From Anaeramoeba flamelloides (taxonomy: Eukaryota; Metamonada; Anaeramoebidae): 64,000 nt of DNA. Every line of letters begins with the position of its first letter. The stretch's first letter is position 1. Of the stretch, positions 19,511-30,289 are shown piece by piece. Both the position numbers and the translations under genes were made by a program. The notes below the pieces were generated by a model. It ran no database searches, was not told the DNA's origin, and worked only from the letters and a program-made list of their open reading frames with translations. Location of the stretch: contig JANTQA010000047.1 of NCBI GenBank assembly GCA_027625915.1, positions 14,942,001-15,006,000 on the forward strand, written 5' to 3'.

Positions 19511-20283
19511 CTCATTTTTAGCAGAGATAAAAATTGATTTTGAATTTTGAGGATAAAATTAACTAATTCCCAAATATTTTCAAGAAAATTTTATTTTAGA
19601 AAATCGAGTTTCATCTAAAAACAAAAACATAATTTCAGAGTAAAATTTTGACCTGACTTAAAAACTTTGATTATTATAACTATCATTCTTATAAAAAAAA
19701 AAATTATTTTTCTGATCCGTTCAATATATCATTTGTTTGGTGAACTAAAAGTTTTATCTCAAAAAAGAAAAAAAAATCTTTATATTAATATTACTGGTAA
19801 CAAAGAAATGTTATAGTATAATAATGCTCAAAATTACAATAAACGGGGTAAAATATAGATAAATTGTGAGAAAAAAAAAGAATTTAATAGTTTTGTTTTC
19901 CAGAAAAAATGGAAAAAAAAAATTGATCTCACTAAACTAATTTTCTTTTATGGCTTTCTTAGTCGATCAGAATTTTTTGACACTTGGGATCTACAAAATT
20001 TGTAAGTAGAGAATACTGCCTATAACATATTTTAAAATTTTAACAGGTTGTCGTAGAAGACTAGTCCCTTAAATAAATATTTTCATTTTTTAATTGGAAC
20101 ATAATAGTATATTTAACTTCCTAGAAATAAAACTGGCTTAACAAAGTCTACACAGTATATTTTAGTAGTAGGATTTTCAAAAAAAGAATGTTGTGGAATC
20201 ACAAATGTTACTACAAATTTGTATAATCACCCAACTCTAACTTCAAATTTTTATCATTTTTTGTTTTCTTTGATTTATTGTTT
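19511..20283. other. AT-rich interval 5' of the SMP gene
   Basis: GACTAGTCCC followed by TTAA at 20059-20072 is a right end of the TTAA/GACTAGTC element family, but no matching left end was found. Nothing else supported. Confidence 0.45.
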
Positions 20284-21330
20284 ATGATTATTAGTTATTT
20301 TGTTGGGGTTATTTCTGGTGTTATTTTTTGTGTACTCACAAGCTCAGCTTTGTTATTATTCACGTATCTTAAAATACACCAATATTTTAAAGCAAGAAAA
20401 CTTTACCATGAAACAGTTTTAGCACACCTCCAAACCACTCGTTTATCAAAATTTGGAAAAACTTTGTCAACATTTCCCTATAACCAATTAAATCCTAATA
20501 CAAACGAAAGCTGTAATTGGCTAAATTATTTAATTAAAAGAATTTTTAAAGAAATGCTTGGTAGGATCAATCAAACAAAATTACAAAAACTTTTAAATAA
20601 AGGATTAAAAATTGTGAAATTGCCTTTTTTTGTTGTAAATTGTTTCTTTTTTCTTTTTGATTAATTAGATCATTTCAAAGACTAATTCTTTCAACAACTT
20701 AAAAACACTAATGTCGTCAATTAAATCAACAATATTTAGCCCTTTGTGAAAGTAAAATCATTTCAAATTTCACATGACTTACCTGAAATCAAAGAGATTC
20801 AGGTTTATAAAAACAAAAAAGGATCCTTAGCGCTTGAGATCTTTTTTCGTGTTGGTAACAATCCCAACAAACCTGAAGAAACCAAAAACAACAAAACCCC
20901 AAATGCCCAAAATAAATCGTTTCTTCGATTAGAAATTTCAACGGGCCTAAGCCTTACCGCGCCCAATTTCCCAACAATCAATTTCCCGATTTCATGTTTT
21001 GTTGGAATAGAATACATCATCGGGGGTGCCAGAATAGTGATACCTAATGAACCTAATGCAAAATGCGCATTCAGTCTTGACAGATCTTCGGAATATTGCT
21101 TTAAATTAATACCTCGTTTCGGGAGATGGTCTGGCTTATTTAAAATTCCTTTGGTAAACCAATTTGCCCAAAATTGCATTTCATTTGCCTTTAGTGAGTT
21201 TTTGATGGAGCCAAACCAACAAGAATTTTTACTTCCGATCTCAGAACAATTATCACAATCACTAAGCCTAATGCACTCGCGACTAAGGCTATTGAAAAAT
21301 AATAACGAATTAAAAATATCAAACAATTAA
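20284..21330 (+). CDS. SMP-domain lipid-transfer protein, ER-anchored, two exons
   Basis: Exon 1 is 20284-20634 and exon 2 is 20740-21330 (acceptor TTTAG before 20740, phase 0), giving about 313 residues. A donor at 20614 is an alternative to the one at 20635. The N-terminus has one strong hydrophobic segment (about residues 2-28), fitting an ER signal anchor. ESCNWLNYLIKRIF is the typical opening of an SMP (synaptotagmin-like, mitochondrial, lipid-binding) domain, and DLPEIKEIQVYKNKKGSLAL matches its LG-x-PP-I strand region; SGLFKIPLVNQFAQNCI fits the last helix. Known relatives (tricalbin/extended synaptotagmin, TEX2, Nvj2) carry lipids at ER contact sites. No C2 or PH domain is visible, so it is a minimal form. 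The first ATG was preferred over an upstream TTG. Codon use is less AT-biased than the flanks. Confidence 0.82.
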
Positions 21331-21472
21331 TTTATCATTTATCATTTACCCTCTTTCATCCTTCATCGCTCGTCTTTCATTTTTTTTTTTATCAAGAAAG
21401 TCTTTAATTTATTTTGAAAAAAAATTGTAAATTAGTATATATTTTTAATAAAAAAATTTTGTTTATTTTCAG

Positions 21473-21910
21473 AGATTTTTTTTGAATTTTTCATTTTTTG
21501 AATCCGATTCATTTTATCTTTTGAAAATATTTTTACTGAATTTCTTTTACCTTTTCTTCAAAACAACCAAAACACTAAAAATACCTTTAAATCACTATGA
21601 AGCATATGTAAATAGAAAGTGTTCCTTTAAATCATTTTTTCATTCTTTTTGCCCAAACTTTTGTTTTTTTAATTTTTTATTGGGCCAATATAAACATAAA
21701 AATTCTATCATTCAAAAAAAAACAATTAATCTGAAGAACGAAGAAATTATTGAAAGATTTTTAGGCTGTGAAAACGGACATGAATTTTCAAATAATTTAC
21801 AGTTGGTAGAATATTTGAATGAAAAAAAATTGTACATACAAAAAAAAACAAGAAAAAAGAAAACTCAAAAGAGGCAACAAAAGAAAATGAAGAAGAAAAA
21901 ACTACATTAA
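21473..21910 (+). CDS. Unassigned ORF, possibly a terminal exon
   Basis: An open frame of about 145 residues runs from a possible acceptor (TTATTTTCAG ending 21472) to TAA at 21908. The codons read like real protein: IPLNHYEAYVNRKCSFKSFF, FLGCENGHEFSNNLQLVEYL, then a Lys/Gln/Arg-rich tail. The amino end is very hydrophobic and Phe-rich. It starts 140 bp after the SMP gene stop on the same strand but is not in frame with it. No family recognised. A LINE tail follows 90 bp downstream. It could be a separate gene lacking its first exon in this model, or a decayed one. Confidence 0.42.
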   Translation, partial: RFFLNFSFFESDSFYLLKIFLLNFFYLFFKTTKTLKIPLNHYEAYVNRKCSFKSFFHSFCPNFCFFNFLLGQYKHKNSIIQKKTINLKNEEIIERFLGCENGHEFSNNLQLVEYLNEKKLYIQKKTRKKKTQKRQQKKMKKKKLH

Positions 21911-22000
21911 TTGGAAGAAAAAGAAAAACTTGATAGCTCCCACAAAACATTTACTCAATGTATGAGAATAAAAACAAAATAAAAAAAATATTATTTTTTC

Positions 22001-22268
22001 ATTTTCTCTGGAACTGCCCAGCCTATGAAAATATTCGTAAAATCTGGATATCTGAATTAAAAAAAAATCAATATATCTCATATATTAAAAAACAATAATA
22101 TTTTTAATATTATTAACAGAAAAGATTCCATAACTTTATTAACCCTCGTAGAAAATAAAAGTATATGGAAATCTTTAAAAAAATTTCTAAATCATAATTT
22201 AGGAATTCGGGCAAAAACGAGGAACTAAAAACTCCTCCCTTAAACAATAAAAAAAAAAAAAAAAAAAA
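22001..22268 (+). mobile_element. LINE 3' fragment with target-site duplication
   Basis: Matches the last 270 bp of the LINE at 25341-26700, starting at ATTTTCTCTGGAACTGCCCA and ending in poly(A). AAAAAATATTATTTTTTC occurs at 21983-22000 and again at about 22269-22286, a target-site duplication of about 18 bp. It is therefore a severely 5'-truncated but genuine retrotransposition event. The frame is broken. Confidence 0.85.
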
Positions 22269-22286
22269 AAAAAATATTATTTTTTC

Positions 22287-23084
22287 TTTTCAATTTCTTT
22301 CTTTCTTGAAAAAAATTTTATTTTGATCTAACTTTTTTCAACTTTTTCTAAAATACAATTCAATAAAAGTTACATCTTAACCATTTTAATCACACCTTAT
22401 CTTATTTTCTCCCCCCCATAATTTAAATAAGGAAAAAATGTTGAAAAAGTTGGAGATAAATTTAATTGTAAAAAAATATTTATAAACAGAAGAGAACACT
22501 CCTTCTTGATATCATTTATTACTCATTTAAGGATGTTTTTATCCAAAAAAAAAAAAAAAAAAATAACCACCAATTTTTAATTTATGATTTTTTTTCTTTA
22601 AAATTAATAGTATGTATTTATTCACAAGAAAGAATCATGATAATTAATTAAATCATTTTTGGAATAAAAAAAAAATTAATATAGAATTATTTGTACAAAA
22701 TTATGTCATTCCCAAATAACTCTTCAGAAAATTTTATTTTGAAAAAATTCAATTCCATATTAAAATAAAAAATAAATTTCTAAGTAAAATTTCTCAAATT
22801 TTGAATTATTGAGTAATATTTGATATCAATTCCCAAAAAGAACTTTTTTCTTTTTTTAATTCCTTGATAAACCCAATTTCATTTTTTTAGAGGAAGAATT
22901 TAGGATAACCATATGGAATCTAAAAATAAAATGTAAAAGTTATCAAAATTTGAATAAATCAAAAATTATTACTTTTGTGATAAAAGCAAACTTTTCCAAA
23001 TCATACTCATAGAAAAGTATATAAAAATAATGAAAAAATTCAAATAAAAATAAAAAAAAAAAGCACATGAGATTAATATCACAA
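22287..23084. other. AT-rich spacer, nothing supported
   Basis: Homopolymer-rich sequence with a C run near 22411. No gene or clear repeat boundary. Confidence 0.4.
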
Positions 23085-23830
23085 TATATTCACCTAGAAT
23101 CATAATATGTTGAAATTAGGTTTTAATTTTATTAGTGATATTGCTCAAATAAGTTCAAATGTCTCTAAACAATAAATTAGAAATGTTATTAAACACAATT
23201 ATTAGATTCTTTACAAGAAACCACAAATTAAAATTTTCATTTTGAAAAATTTTTTTTATAATTGATTTTCCCAAATACAAAGATAGAAAAATGAAATAAA
23301 AGTATTCAAGAACTTATTAATTTTATTTAGAACTTCCTAAAAGTAATTGGTATTACAATTTTTTAATTCAAAGATTTATTCTATCATCGATAAAAAACTA
23401 AGAATAAATAAAATTAGTTTTGTTTTCTCTTTTCGAAAATTAGTTGTATTTTTATTAATATGAAAATAATTTGACAAAAATAACTATTCGTTTAATTATT
23501 TAATTTTTAAAAAAAAATTGAATTTTTTGAAACTAATCTAGATTTCTCCACTAATTTAAGAAAGATATTTTGCAACTTTTAAAACTGAATATTGATAATT
23601 CAACCTTTAAATTTGTAGCGAAATTCAGATTTTTTTCTGAAATTGTTGAATTTTTTACTAATTCAAGGATCAATTTTTTATTGATGAGATCAACAAATAT
23701 TGTTCACTATTTTATCGAATCGAAATTTTTAGAGAAATTTGAATCAATGTGGTACTAATGCGATTTATACCCAATAACAACATACTTTAATTGTTGACTT
23801 CTCATTGTTACAAGATAATTCAATAAATTT
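23085..23830. mobile_element. Decayed copy of the 763-bp TTAA element
   Basis: The right two thirds (23540-23830) align with 55830-56080: AAGAAAGATATTTTGCAACTTT, TATTGATAATTCAACCTTTAA, TTGATGAGATCAACAAATATT, and GTGGTACTAATGCG, ending in a blurred terminal repeat (AACATACTTTAATTG, ACTTCTC). The left end is poorly preserved. The short open frame at 23570-23758 is this element, not a gene. Confidence 0.65.
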
Positions 23831-24177
23831 CTGTATGTTTTTTTGTTATTTGGGTTGTTCTTTTTGAAATGTTTTAAATCTCTAAAAAACCCAAAGAAAT
23901 CTACCTTAGCAATAGCACATTATATGTATAAGATCTTGGATGTTTTCAGGTCAACCAAAGACCAAAAAGTACCCTTAAATTAAAAATTTAACTTTTCAAA
24001 GGATTATGTTTTTTTACAAATAAATTTCCTTTTTTCCAATCTGAAGAATCATTGAAAAGATGTATACCCACCCCCCTTATAAATTAAATAGTTTGTGTTG
24101 TAAATTAAATCGATTTGGGTGTGCTAATAATTGTACTATTTCCATCATTTTTTATCTTTAAAAACTTCTTTTGTCAA
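23831..24177. other. AT-rich interval before a signal-peptide exon
   Basis: No gene. Contains a short C run at about 24072. Confidence 0.4.
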
Positions 24178-24244
24178 ATGTTAAAACTTTGTTTTTACTT
24201 TTTCATATTGATTGTTCTAGCTCAACAATTTGCTCAATCTTCAT
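24178..24244 (+). CDS. Candidate first exon encoding a signal peptide
   Basis: ATG at 24178 opens MLKLCFYFFILIVLAQQFAQ followed by two serines, a textbook secretory signal peptide with an AQ-S type cleavage point. The frame ends at a consensus donor GTAAAG at 24245 in phase 1. It does not join in phase to the next coding exon at 24609 (the join would create a stop), so a small exon may be missing. Joining to 28610 is in phase and gives a signal peptide in front of the extracellular domain there, but would span another gene's exons. The owner gene is unresolved. Confidence 0.5.
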
Positions 24245-24608
24245 GTAAAGATCTCTCCTAATTTTCTTTTGTGTCTTTTTCTTTTTCTTATTTATTACAA
24301 AAACAAAAACGAAGAAAATTGAACAAAAAGAAAAAAAAAGACAAAAAACTGTTAAAACCCTATTTTTAAACAACTAATTTTCCATTTAAACTTGCTTTTT
24401 AAGTCAACTTAAATTTATTAAGAAAAGTTTTCACAACCTTCTAACACTACATTAACAAAACAAAAAAGCAAAAATAAAAAAAGAAAAAATACCAGATTTT
24501 GTTTTTAACAAAAAACAAACAAATAATTCGATCTCACAAATAAAAATTATTTGAATAAACCACTGTAGAGTTTTTTAAATAATACCAACAACAATATTTG
24601 AAAAAAAG

Positions 24609-27400
24609 AAATTCTTGCTTCTTTGAATTACCAAATAAATGTTCTTTTTTATTTTTTATTTACAAATATTGAACAACCCGATCTTCCAATTTTGAATAAA
24701 TTAGGGTTTAAATCACTTGACTTAAATTTGGTTTCGAACAAACTCTTTACCATTGAATTACCAGATCTATTGGTTATAAATGAAATGTTTGTTGTTCCAG
24801 TCTCCAAGTAGCTTTTTTGGTTTGTGGTTAACAATCAAATTTGAAAAGGGAAAAAAATTCTAGTTTATTTCATTCGTTAAACAAAAATTAATAAACTGAA
24901 TTGGAATTGTTTCGAAACAGTCAAATGTAACAACAAAACTTTTCTCTCCTAACAATTGGTTAATCTTTTCAAAAAACAAAAATTTGCAAAATGAGGGATA
25001 CATTTTGAGTTATCATGACAGAAGAAAGCATAGAAGTTTGCACACCAAAAGGTTTTAATGTTCTACAAAGTCTTTTTTAGGATTACCTAAAATAACGCCA
25101 CTATGAGGGGTGTATTAGCTCAAAGCATTACGGAAAAATGACCTTTACCTCTTTAGATACAGAACAACTATTAAATTTCAAATTTTATAGGATTTTGAAA
25201 TTTTGCCTGATCAGATTATTAAATTTAAGATGATAGTAAAAACCTAAACCCAACCATGTTTCTTCTAAGGCTTGTATTTTCTAGTTTCCAATAAAAACCT
25301 CTGAAAAAATCAAGTTTTTATATAAAAAAAATTGGGTTTTGTTACAATTGATATTCAAAAATGTTTTGACTCTATTCATCATTCATTGATTTATCACTCA
25401 ATTAAAAAATTTATCAAAAATGAAATTTTAAAAATGTTTCTAATTGCATATTATTCAAAGGAAGGAATAGGTGTTTACCAAGGAGATCCATTATCTCCTC
25501 TATTATTTGGTTTTATTTCTCATTTTCTTTTTAGAAAAAATCAATTCACTAGCAATACACGTACAGATGTTTGATGATGATTTGATATTAATAATGAAAG
25601 GATCAATGATTGAAATAAATTATCAATTACAAAAAATATATAAAATAATAAAAGATTTTGGAATGAATCCAAATGATGATAAAACAAAAAAAACCCTAAT
25701 ACCAAAAGAAATTTTATATCTTGGTATTTGGTTAGACAAAAAAACTCATCTAAAATTTAACTTTGAAAAAGTTAAAACCAATTTTGAAAAAATCCTACAT
25801 ATTTTTAAAGAAAGGAATTTTTCTAATGGGTTAAAAATTCAATTCTTTAAAGCCGTTTTACATAGTCAACTATTATATGGGTTGGAGATATTGGACTTTA
25901 CAGAATCCGATTTCAAAAAAATTGATATTTGGATTAATAAGAAAATCACAGAATCGTTTTTAATAAACCCACATTCCCCAAGACTTATCTATAAAACTGA
26001 AGCAAAAATTGATTTGGCAAGAATCACAATTTACAAAAGAAAATTCAAATTAATTCAAAAATTAAAAATTTTGGGATTTGATAAATTAATAAATCTTCTC
26101 CCCTTCAGAGAAAAAAGAAACAGAAAACATTAATTGGAAAGCTCGAAATTTAAAAGAATTAGAATCTGAACTCGAAGTTTACAGAATTAATCAATTAAAA
26201 AAATAGTCCAAGTTGGAAAGTACAAAATTATTTGAAAATAATTTTGATACAGGAAAATATTAACAAACAGCAAAAATATTTAAAATGGAAGGGTGCAACT
26301 TCTATTCTAAAGTTAAGAAATTATACAAATTATCTTAATAGATATTCTTATTTTATGAACAAAAATAAATCACAATTTTGTCAATTGTGTAAAATAAATA
26401 AAGATTTGGATATCATTGAAGATTTGGATCATTTTCTCTGGAACTGCCCAGCCTATGAAAATAATCGGAAAATCTGGATATCTGAATTAGAAAAAAATAA
26501 TTTTTCACTTATTTTAAATAATAATAATATTTATAATATTATTAATAAACAAGATTCAATATCTTTATTAGCTTTAGTAGATAATAAGACTATGTTTGAA
26601 TCTATTATACGATTTCTAAATTCAAGTTTAGGAATTCGGGCAAACAAGAGGAATTCTAAACTCCTCCCTTAAATTACAATAAAAAAAAAAAAAAAAAAAA
26701 ATTGGGTTTTTAGTGCCAACTTATTATTAGGAATCTCGATCAGGAAAAAAATTTCAAATTCCGATTAAATTTTCGAAATTTTATTGTTCTTCTGTATCTA
26801 AAGAGATAAAGAGTCTAATTTACCGATTTTTTGATTCCTAATATCCCTGTGGTGGCTTTATACTTGATAGTCCTTAAAAAAGTGTAGACAAAAAAGTTAT
26901 TTCAAAAAGATTGAAAATAGGCTTATTTAATGCGTTTTTTATGTACGTTCTAAATAAATTCTTCAGAAACATTACAAATTCTATTCTTTCATTTTATCTT
27001 GATTAAGGCCCTTATGATCCTTTATCCAAAGATTAAAATAAATTATTTTTTCTGGAAAAAAATAGGTGTTTTTTTGTTCTTCTGTAAAATACCCACTAAC
27101 CACAAGAGTTGTAATGAAGAATTAGTATTGATTTCTGGGGAAATTATTAAATTTTACCGAACTATTAGTACTTTTCTACGAATAACAGACTTAAATGAAA
27201 AAGTAATTGAATAAATATCATCTTAGGTGTATTTCTAAGTACTTGTTAAGTGGGGTTTTACAAAAGAACAAAAAAATAAAATAACAAGTAAAAAAAAGAA
27301 AGACAATCCAACCGAAGACAAGTTTGATATTTTAACTGTAATCCTTGAATCTCAGAAAGAATACTATGAAAATAAATTTATTTTTGATTCTAAAAAGTGA
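24609..27400 (+). CDS. Spliced gene of unknown function, last three exons
   Basis: Three plus-strand segments join in phase: up to 24807 (donor GTAGCT, phase 2), 27109-27202 (acceptor CACAAGAG, donor GTAATT, phase 0) and 27251-27400 (ends TGA). Protein pieces include IEQPDLPILNKLGFKSLDLN, FTIELPDLLVINEMFVVPVS, CNEELVLISGEIIKFYRTIS, TFLRITDLNEK, then DNPTEDKFDILTVILESQKE and YYENKFIFDSKK. No family recognised; alternating hydrophobic stretches suggest a beta-rich fold. The first intron (24808-27108, 2.3 kb) holds a fold-back element and a LINE; the second is about 48 bp. The 5' limit is uncertain; the signal-peptide exon at 24178 is a candidate start. The evidence is phase agreement and protein-like codon use, not homology. 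Confidence 0.5.
25055..26900. mobile_element. Fold-back element interrupted by a LINE
   Basis: 25055-25240 and 26712-26900 are diverged inverted copies. CTCTTTAGATACAGAACAAC on the left corresponds to GTTCTTCTGTATCTAAAGAG on the right; further out, AACGCCACTATGAGGGGTGT matches the inverse of the CCCTGTGGTGGCTTT region. The LINE at 25341-26700 lies between the arms with its own target duplication, so it entered later. The original element would be about 0.47 kb. No transposase. Confidence 0.68.
25341..26700 (+). mobile_element. 5'-truncated LINE (non-LTR retrotransposon)
   Basis: ATTGGGTTTT flanks the element at 25331-25340 and 26701-26710 (preceded by A runs), a target-site duplication. The copy starts inside the RT domain: VTIDIQKCFDSIHHSLIYHS is the first aspartate motif, GVYQGDPLSPLLF the template-grip motif, MFDDDLILIM the catalytic box (usually FADD) and YLGIWLDKKTH the following strand. 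The C-terminal part has a CQLC plus HFLWNC cysteine-histidine cluster typical of LINEs. The tail is poly(A). Two frame changes (near 25540-25560 and between 26130 and 26232) make it inactive. Endonuclease and ORF1 regions are absent. Closest in layout to L1-like or related non-LTR groups; the clade is not decided. Confidence 0.9.
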
Positions 27401-27639
27401 CAAACTTGTAAGATCAAAAATTTCTCTGTTAAGATTTGATTTGGATTAAAAATATACTGTACTGTATAAAAACAAAATTCTTAATTATTCAATACTTCTA
27501 CCTCACAATTACTGCCAAATTCATAATAATGTCCAAAACTATTTTACTTCAATTTCCTTTTTATAAATCTGATAACTTAATTTTGTGAAAATATTTCTTT
27601 TTAATGGGACTTCCGAAAATCAACATTTTTACAATATTT

Positions 27640-28210
27640 TTTGGAAACTCTATTTTACTCAAAGAAGTCCAACCAAAAATGAAAAATACACTTTTTTTAA
27701 GAATCAATCAACATAAGATTGTTTCGAAATAAGAGAAATAATAAATTTTCAATCAGAGTTGAGATCAATACAAAAAATACCTCAACAAACCATAAATTTC
27801 AAAAAAAAAAAAAATGTAAAAAAAAATTTTGGGAACCTTTTCGTTGGAACACCTCGTGCAAAATTTCTCAATTTCTTTAGAAAATTAAAATGGATGACAA
27901 TATGATTTTTCAATTGTAAATGTATTCATTTTAAAAAAAAATACAAAATAACACTTTACAGTATGTTAATTTGGAGTTTCAAACATTTTTTTTTTCAAAT
28001 TGACTTTTACTAAAAAGCAAAGAGAAAAATGAAAAATAAAAAAGAAAAGAAGAAAAAAGCAAAAAAAAAAAAAAATTTTTATAAAAAAGAAAAAATGATT
28101 TTGATCATTAAAATAAAAATATATTTTGAGAAGAATATTGAGTTAAACTCATTGAATTTGTTCTATTTCTTCAATTAAACTGGATCCCTTTGACTGAATA
28201 AGAGTTTATT
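27640..28210 (+). repeat. Dispersed repeat R600, copy 2
   Basis: Same block order as 12420-13030, from CCAACCAAAAATGAAAAAT to CCCTTTGACTGAATAAGAG. Includes GTTGGAACACCTCGTGCAAA and AATTTGGAGTTTCAAACAT. Non-coding. Confidence 0.7.
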
Positions 28211-28599
28211 TATCATTTAATGAAATTCTTGATTCAAAGTGAGTTAAAAAAATTGAAAAAATGGAAATTGAACCTAAAAAGACATTTCAATATTTTTTTG
28301 AATTTATCAATATGACCAAAAAAAAAATCTTTTGAGTTTGTCCGTTTATTTATTTCCCTTAAAACTCATAATTATTATTCAATTCTGAGTTATATGACCA
28401 TTTCTGGTGCAAGTATGACAGATTCTTAATCTGGCATCTTCTCGGGAAAATGTAAATATATTTAAGAAAATTCCGTGTAGATAGTCAAAGATTGTAAAGT
28501 CAAAAAAAAACAAAAAAAATTCTCATTTAGGTAATAAAAACATATTAATAATCTAATTGTTTCCAAAATTTTTAACAAAAAAAAAAAAAAAAAAAAAAA

Positions 28600-29298
28600 A
28601 TGTACATAGCAATAAAACTTGAGGTTGCACCAGAAAGAACACTTTATTATTTACCAAATACAGATCCAGAATATTTCCATTTTTCTTTAGATACAAAAGG
28701 AAAAGAGCTTTCGCTCAATTTAGATACTGAAACATGCGATATTAATGTATATATCAGTAAAGGTTTAGAAACGCCAACTTTGGATTCAAAAACTCTTATT
28801 AAATTAAAACAATCAAAAACGGATCAAGGGTGCCATTCAACTTCAACCATTTCAAAAGACAGCCTCAAGGATAATAATCCCGAAATTGTGCAACTTGCCT
28901 TAAAAGCAACATCGAATTCAACAAAATCAGCTTCCATTTCAATTGATTTAACTTCATTGGGGCCAGCCTATACTACAACAGTTGCAGGTCTTTCTCTTTT
29001 AATCATTATACTTTCGATTTTATTTCTAATAACATTAATACTTATGATTTTCCTCGTCAGAGAAAAGGGTGAAACATATAAAGGATTCATTCCAATTGAT
29101 AAAGATGATGATAGCGAAGATATTAGTGATGATGAGGATGACGTGGAGGAAAAAATAAACCAGAGTGAAAATAATTTATCTCAAAGTAGTCAGAATAGCC
29201 ACAGCGATAGCACAATTGAGAGTGATAGAATGGAAAATAATCAAACGGACGAAGACAGCAATATCAAATTTGAAGATCAAAATATTGAAGAAAATTAA
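28600..29298 (+). CDS. Type I membrane protein with PPC-like domain and acidic tail
   Basis: An open frame of 232 residues. Residues 12-118 look like a bacterial-type pre-peptidase C-terminal (PPC) beta-sandwich: YFHFSLDTKGKELSLNLDTE then CDINVYISKG, matching the family pattern of a Y/F-x-F-x-V strand, a turn, and D-x-D-L-Y-V. Residues 127-153 form a single strong transmembrane helix, followed by a 75-residue tail rich in Asp, Glu, Ser and Asn. The ATG at 28600 sits directly on a poly(A) tract and gives no signal peptide. TACATAG at 28603-28609 could instead be a splice acceptor, making this the last exon of a gene with an upstream signal-peptide exon. Likely a cell-surface or endomembrane protein; the PPC call rests on pattern, not alignment. 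Confidence 0.68.
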   Translation: MYIAIKLEVAPERTLYYLPNTDPEYFHFSLDTKGKELSLNLDTETCDINVYISKGLETPTLDSKTLIKLKQSKTDQGCHSTSTISKDSLKDNNPEIVQLALKATSNSTKSASISIDLTSLGPAYTTTVAGLSLLIIILSILFLITLILMIFLVREKGETYKGFIPIDKDDDSEDISDDEDDVEEKINQSENNLSQSSQNSHSDSTIESDRMENNQTDEDSNIKFEDQNIEEN

Positions 29299-29479
29299 TA
29301 ATTCGATTTTATAAAATAAAATATCTTTTTTTTTTATTCCTTTTTCATTTTTAAAAAGAATTTTTGCAATTTATTTTTGTTATACACTTTCAATTTTAAT
29401 GACTTAAGTCCGTTCATAAATTGATTAGAAATTTTCTGAACACTCAATTTATTCTTTGAGCAATTAATATTTTTGAAAG

Positions 29480-30020
29480 TAAACTAAAATTCAAAATTTT
29501 CCACACAGTTAAAACGTTCCAAACAATCACAATAATACAATTTCATTCAAATTGGAAATAATTTTCATTTTTGTAAAATATGGGAAAATCATTTTTTCAT
29601 CTTTGAGTTTTTTTTTCATTTTCATTTTTTGAATTACCAAACTTGTTTTGTTCAATCAAAATTTTTTTCAATAATTGGTATTATGTTAAAATCAAGTTGT
29701 TCAAAATAGAAGAACTTTAGTAAATTTTTTTGGTGGTATCTAACCTTTTTCTCGATCGATTTTCCAAAATAGAATTTCAACAAATTTACCAATAGAACTT
29801 TTTTTTTTTCTCTCACCAAAATTTTTAACACACACTTAATTATTTATTTATATTGATAATTATTTATTTTTTGTTTTGAGAGTATTGTTATTTATAAACA
29901 ATTGTTAACATTTCAATTAGTGAATTGTACCAAGTTGGTATTGTTTCTAGAATTGATTAAATAAGATTTTTTATAAAAAAATTGAATTTTGGTGTTTTAA
30001 AAATTTTGAATTGGAGTTGT
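29480..30020 (-). mobile_element. TIR element RC, second copy
   Basis: Reverse-orientation counterpart of 7985-8510. It begins CTAAAATTCAAAATTTTCCACAC and ends TTTTAAAAATTTTGAATTGG, with GTTCCAAACAATCACAATAA and AATTTCAACAAATTTACCAA matching the first copy. Non-coding. Confidence 0.65.
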
Positions 30021-30073
30021 CTTTGATTTTGAAAAGTATTTACTCTTTTTTTTTTCACATTTACATTATTGTA

Positions 30074-30269
30074 CAGTCAGTTTCACTTTTAAGGCACAAA
30101 CTTTCAACGAAATCTAAGGCACAAAAAAATCTCAAATTAAGGAACAAAATTCAGAATTTAGTAAAATAAATTGTAAAAAAAAACAATTACAAATTTTGTG
30201 CCTTAATTTGAGAATTTTTTGTGCCTTAAATTTCGTTGAAAGTTTGTGTCTTAAAAGTGGAACTGACTG
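30074..30269. mobile_element. TA-flanked hairpin MITE, copy 1
   Basis: 196 bp, almost wholly a hairpin with arms of about 85 bp. It starts CAGTCAGTTTCACTTTTAAG and ends in the inverse, with TA on both sides (30072-30073, 30270-30271). A TA target and a CAGTC start fit pogo/Tigger-type Tc1/mariner relatives. The short asymmetric centre (TAGTAAAATAAATTGTAAAA) gives its orientation. Two more copies lie at 58431 and 58707. Confidence 0.82.
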
Positions 30270-30289
30270 TATAAATTTGTAATTTTTAT

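Noticed and set aside
20805-21326. 173-residue minus-strand frame
   Set aside because: Antisense of SMP exon 2, which has clear family motifs on the plus strand.
28386-28455. Frame reading ELYDHFWCKYDRFLIWHLLG before the PPC-like gene
   Set aside because: Looks protein-like and ends near a GTAAAT donor, but its phase does not match the acceptor at 28610 and no upstream acceptor is evident; noted only.
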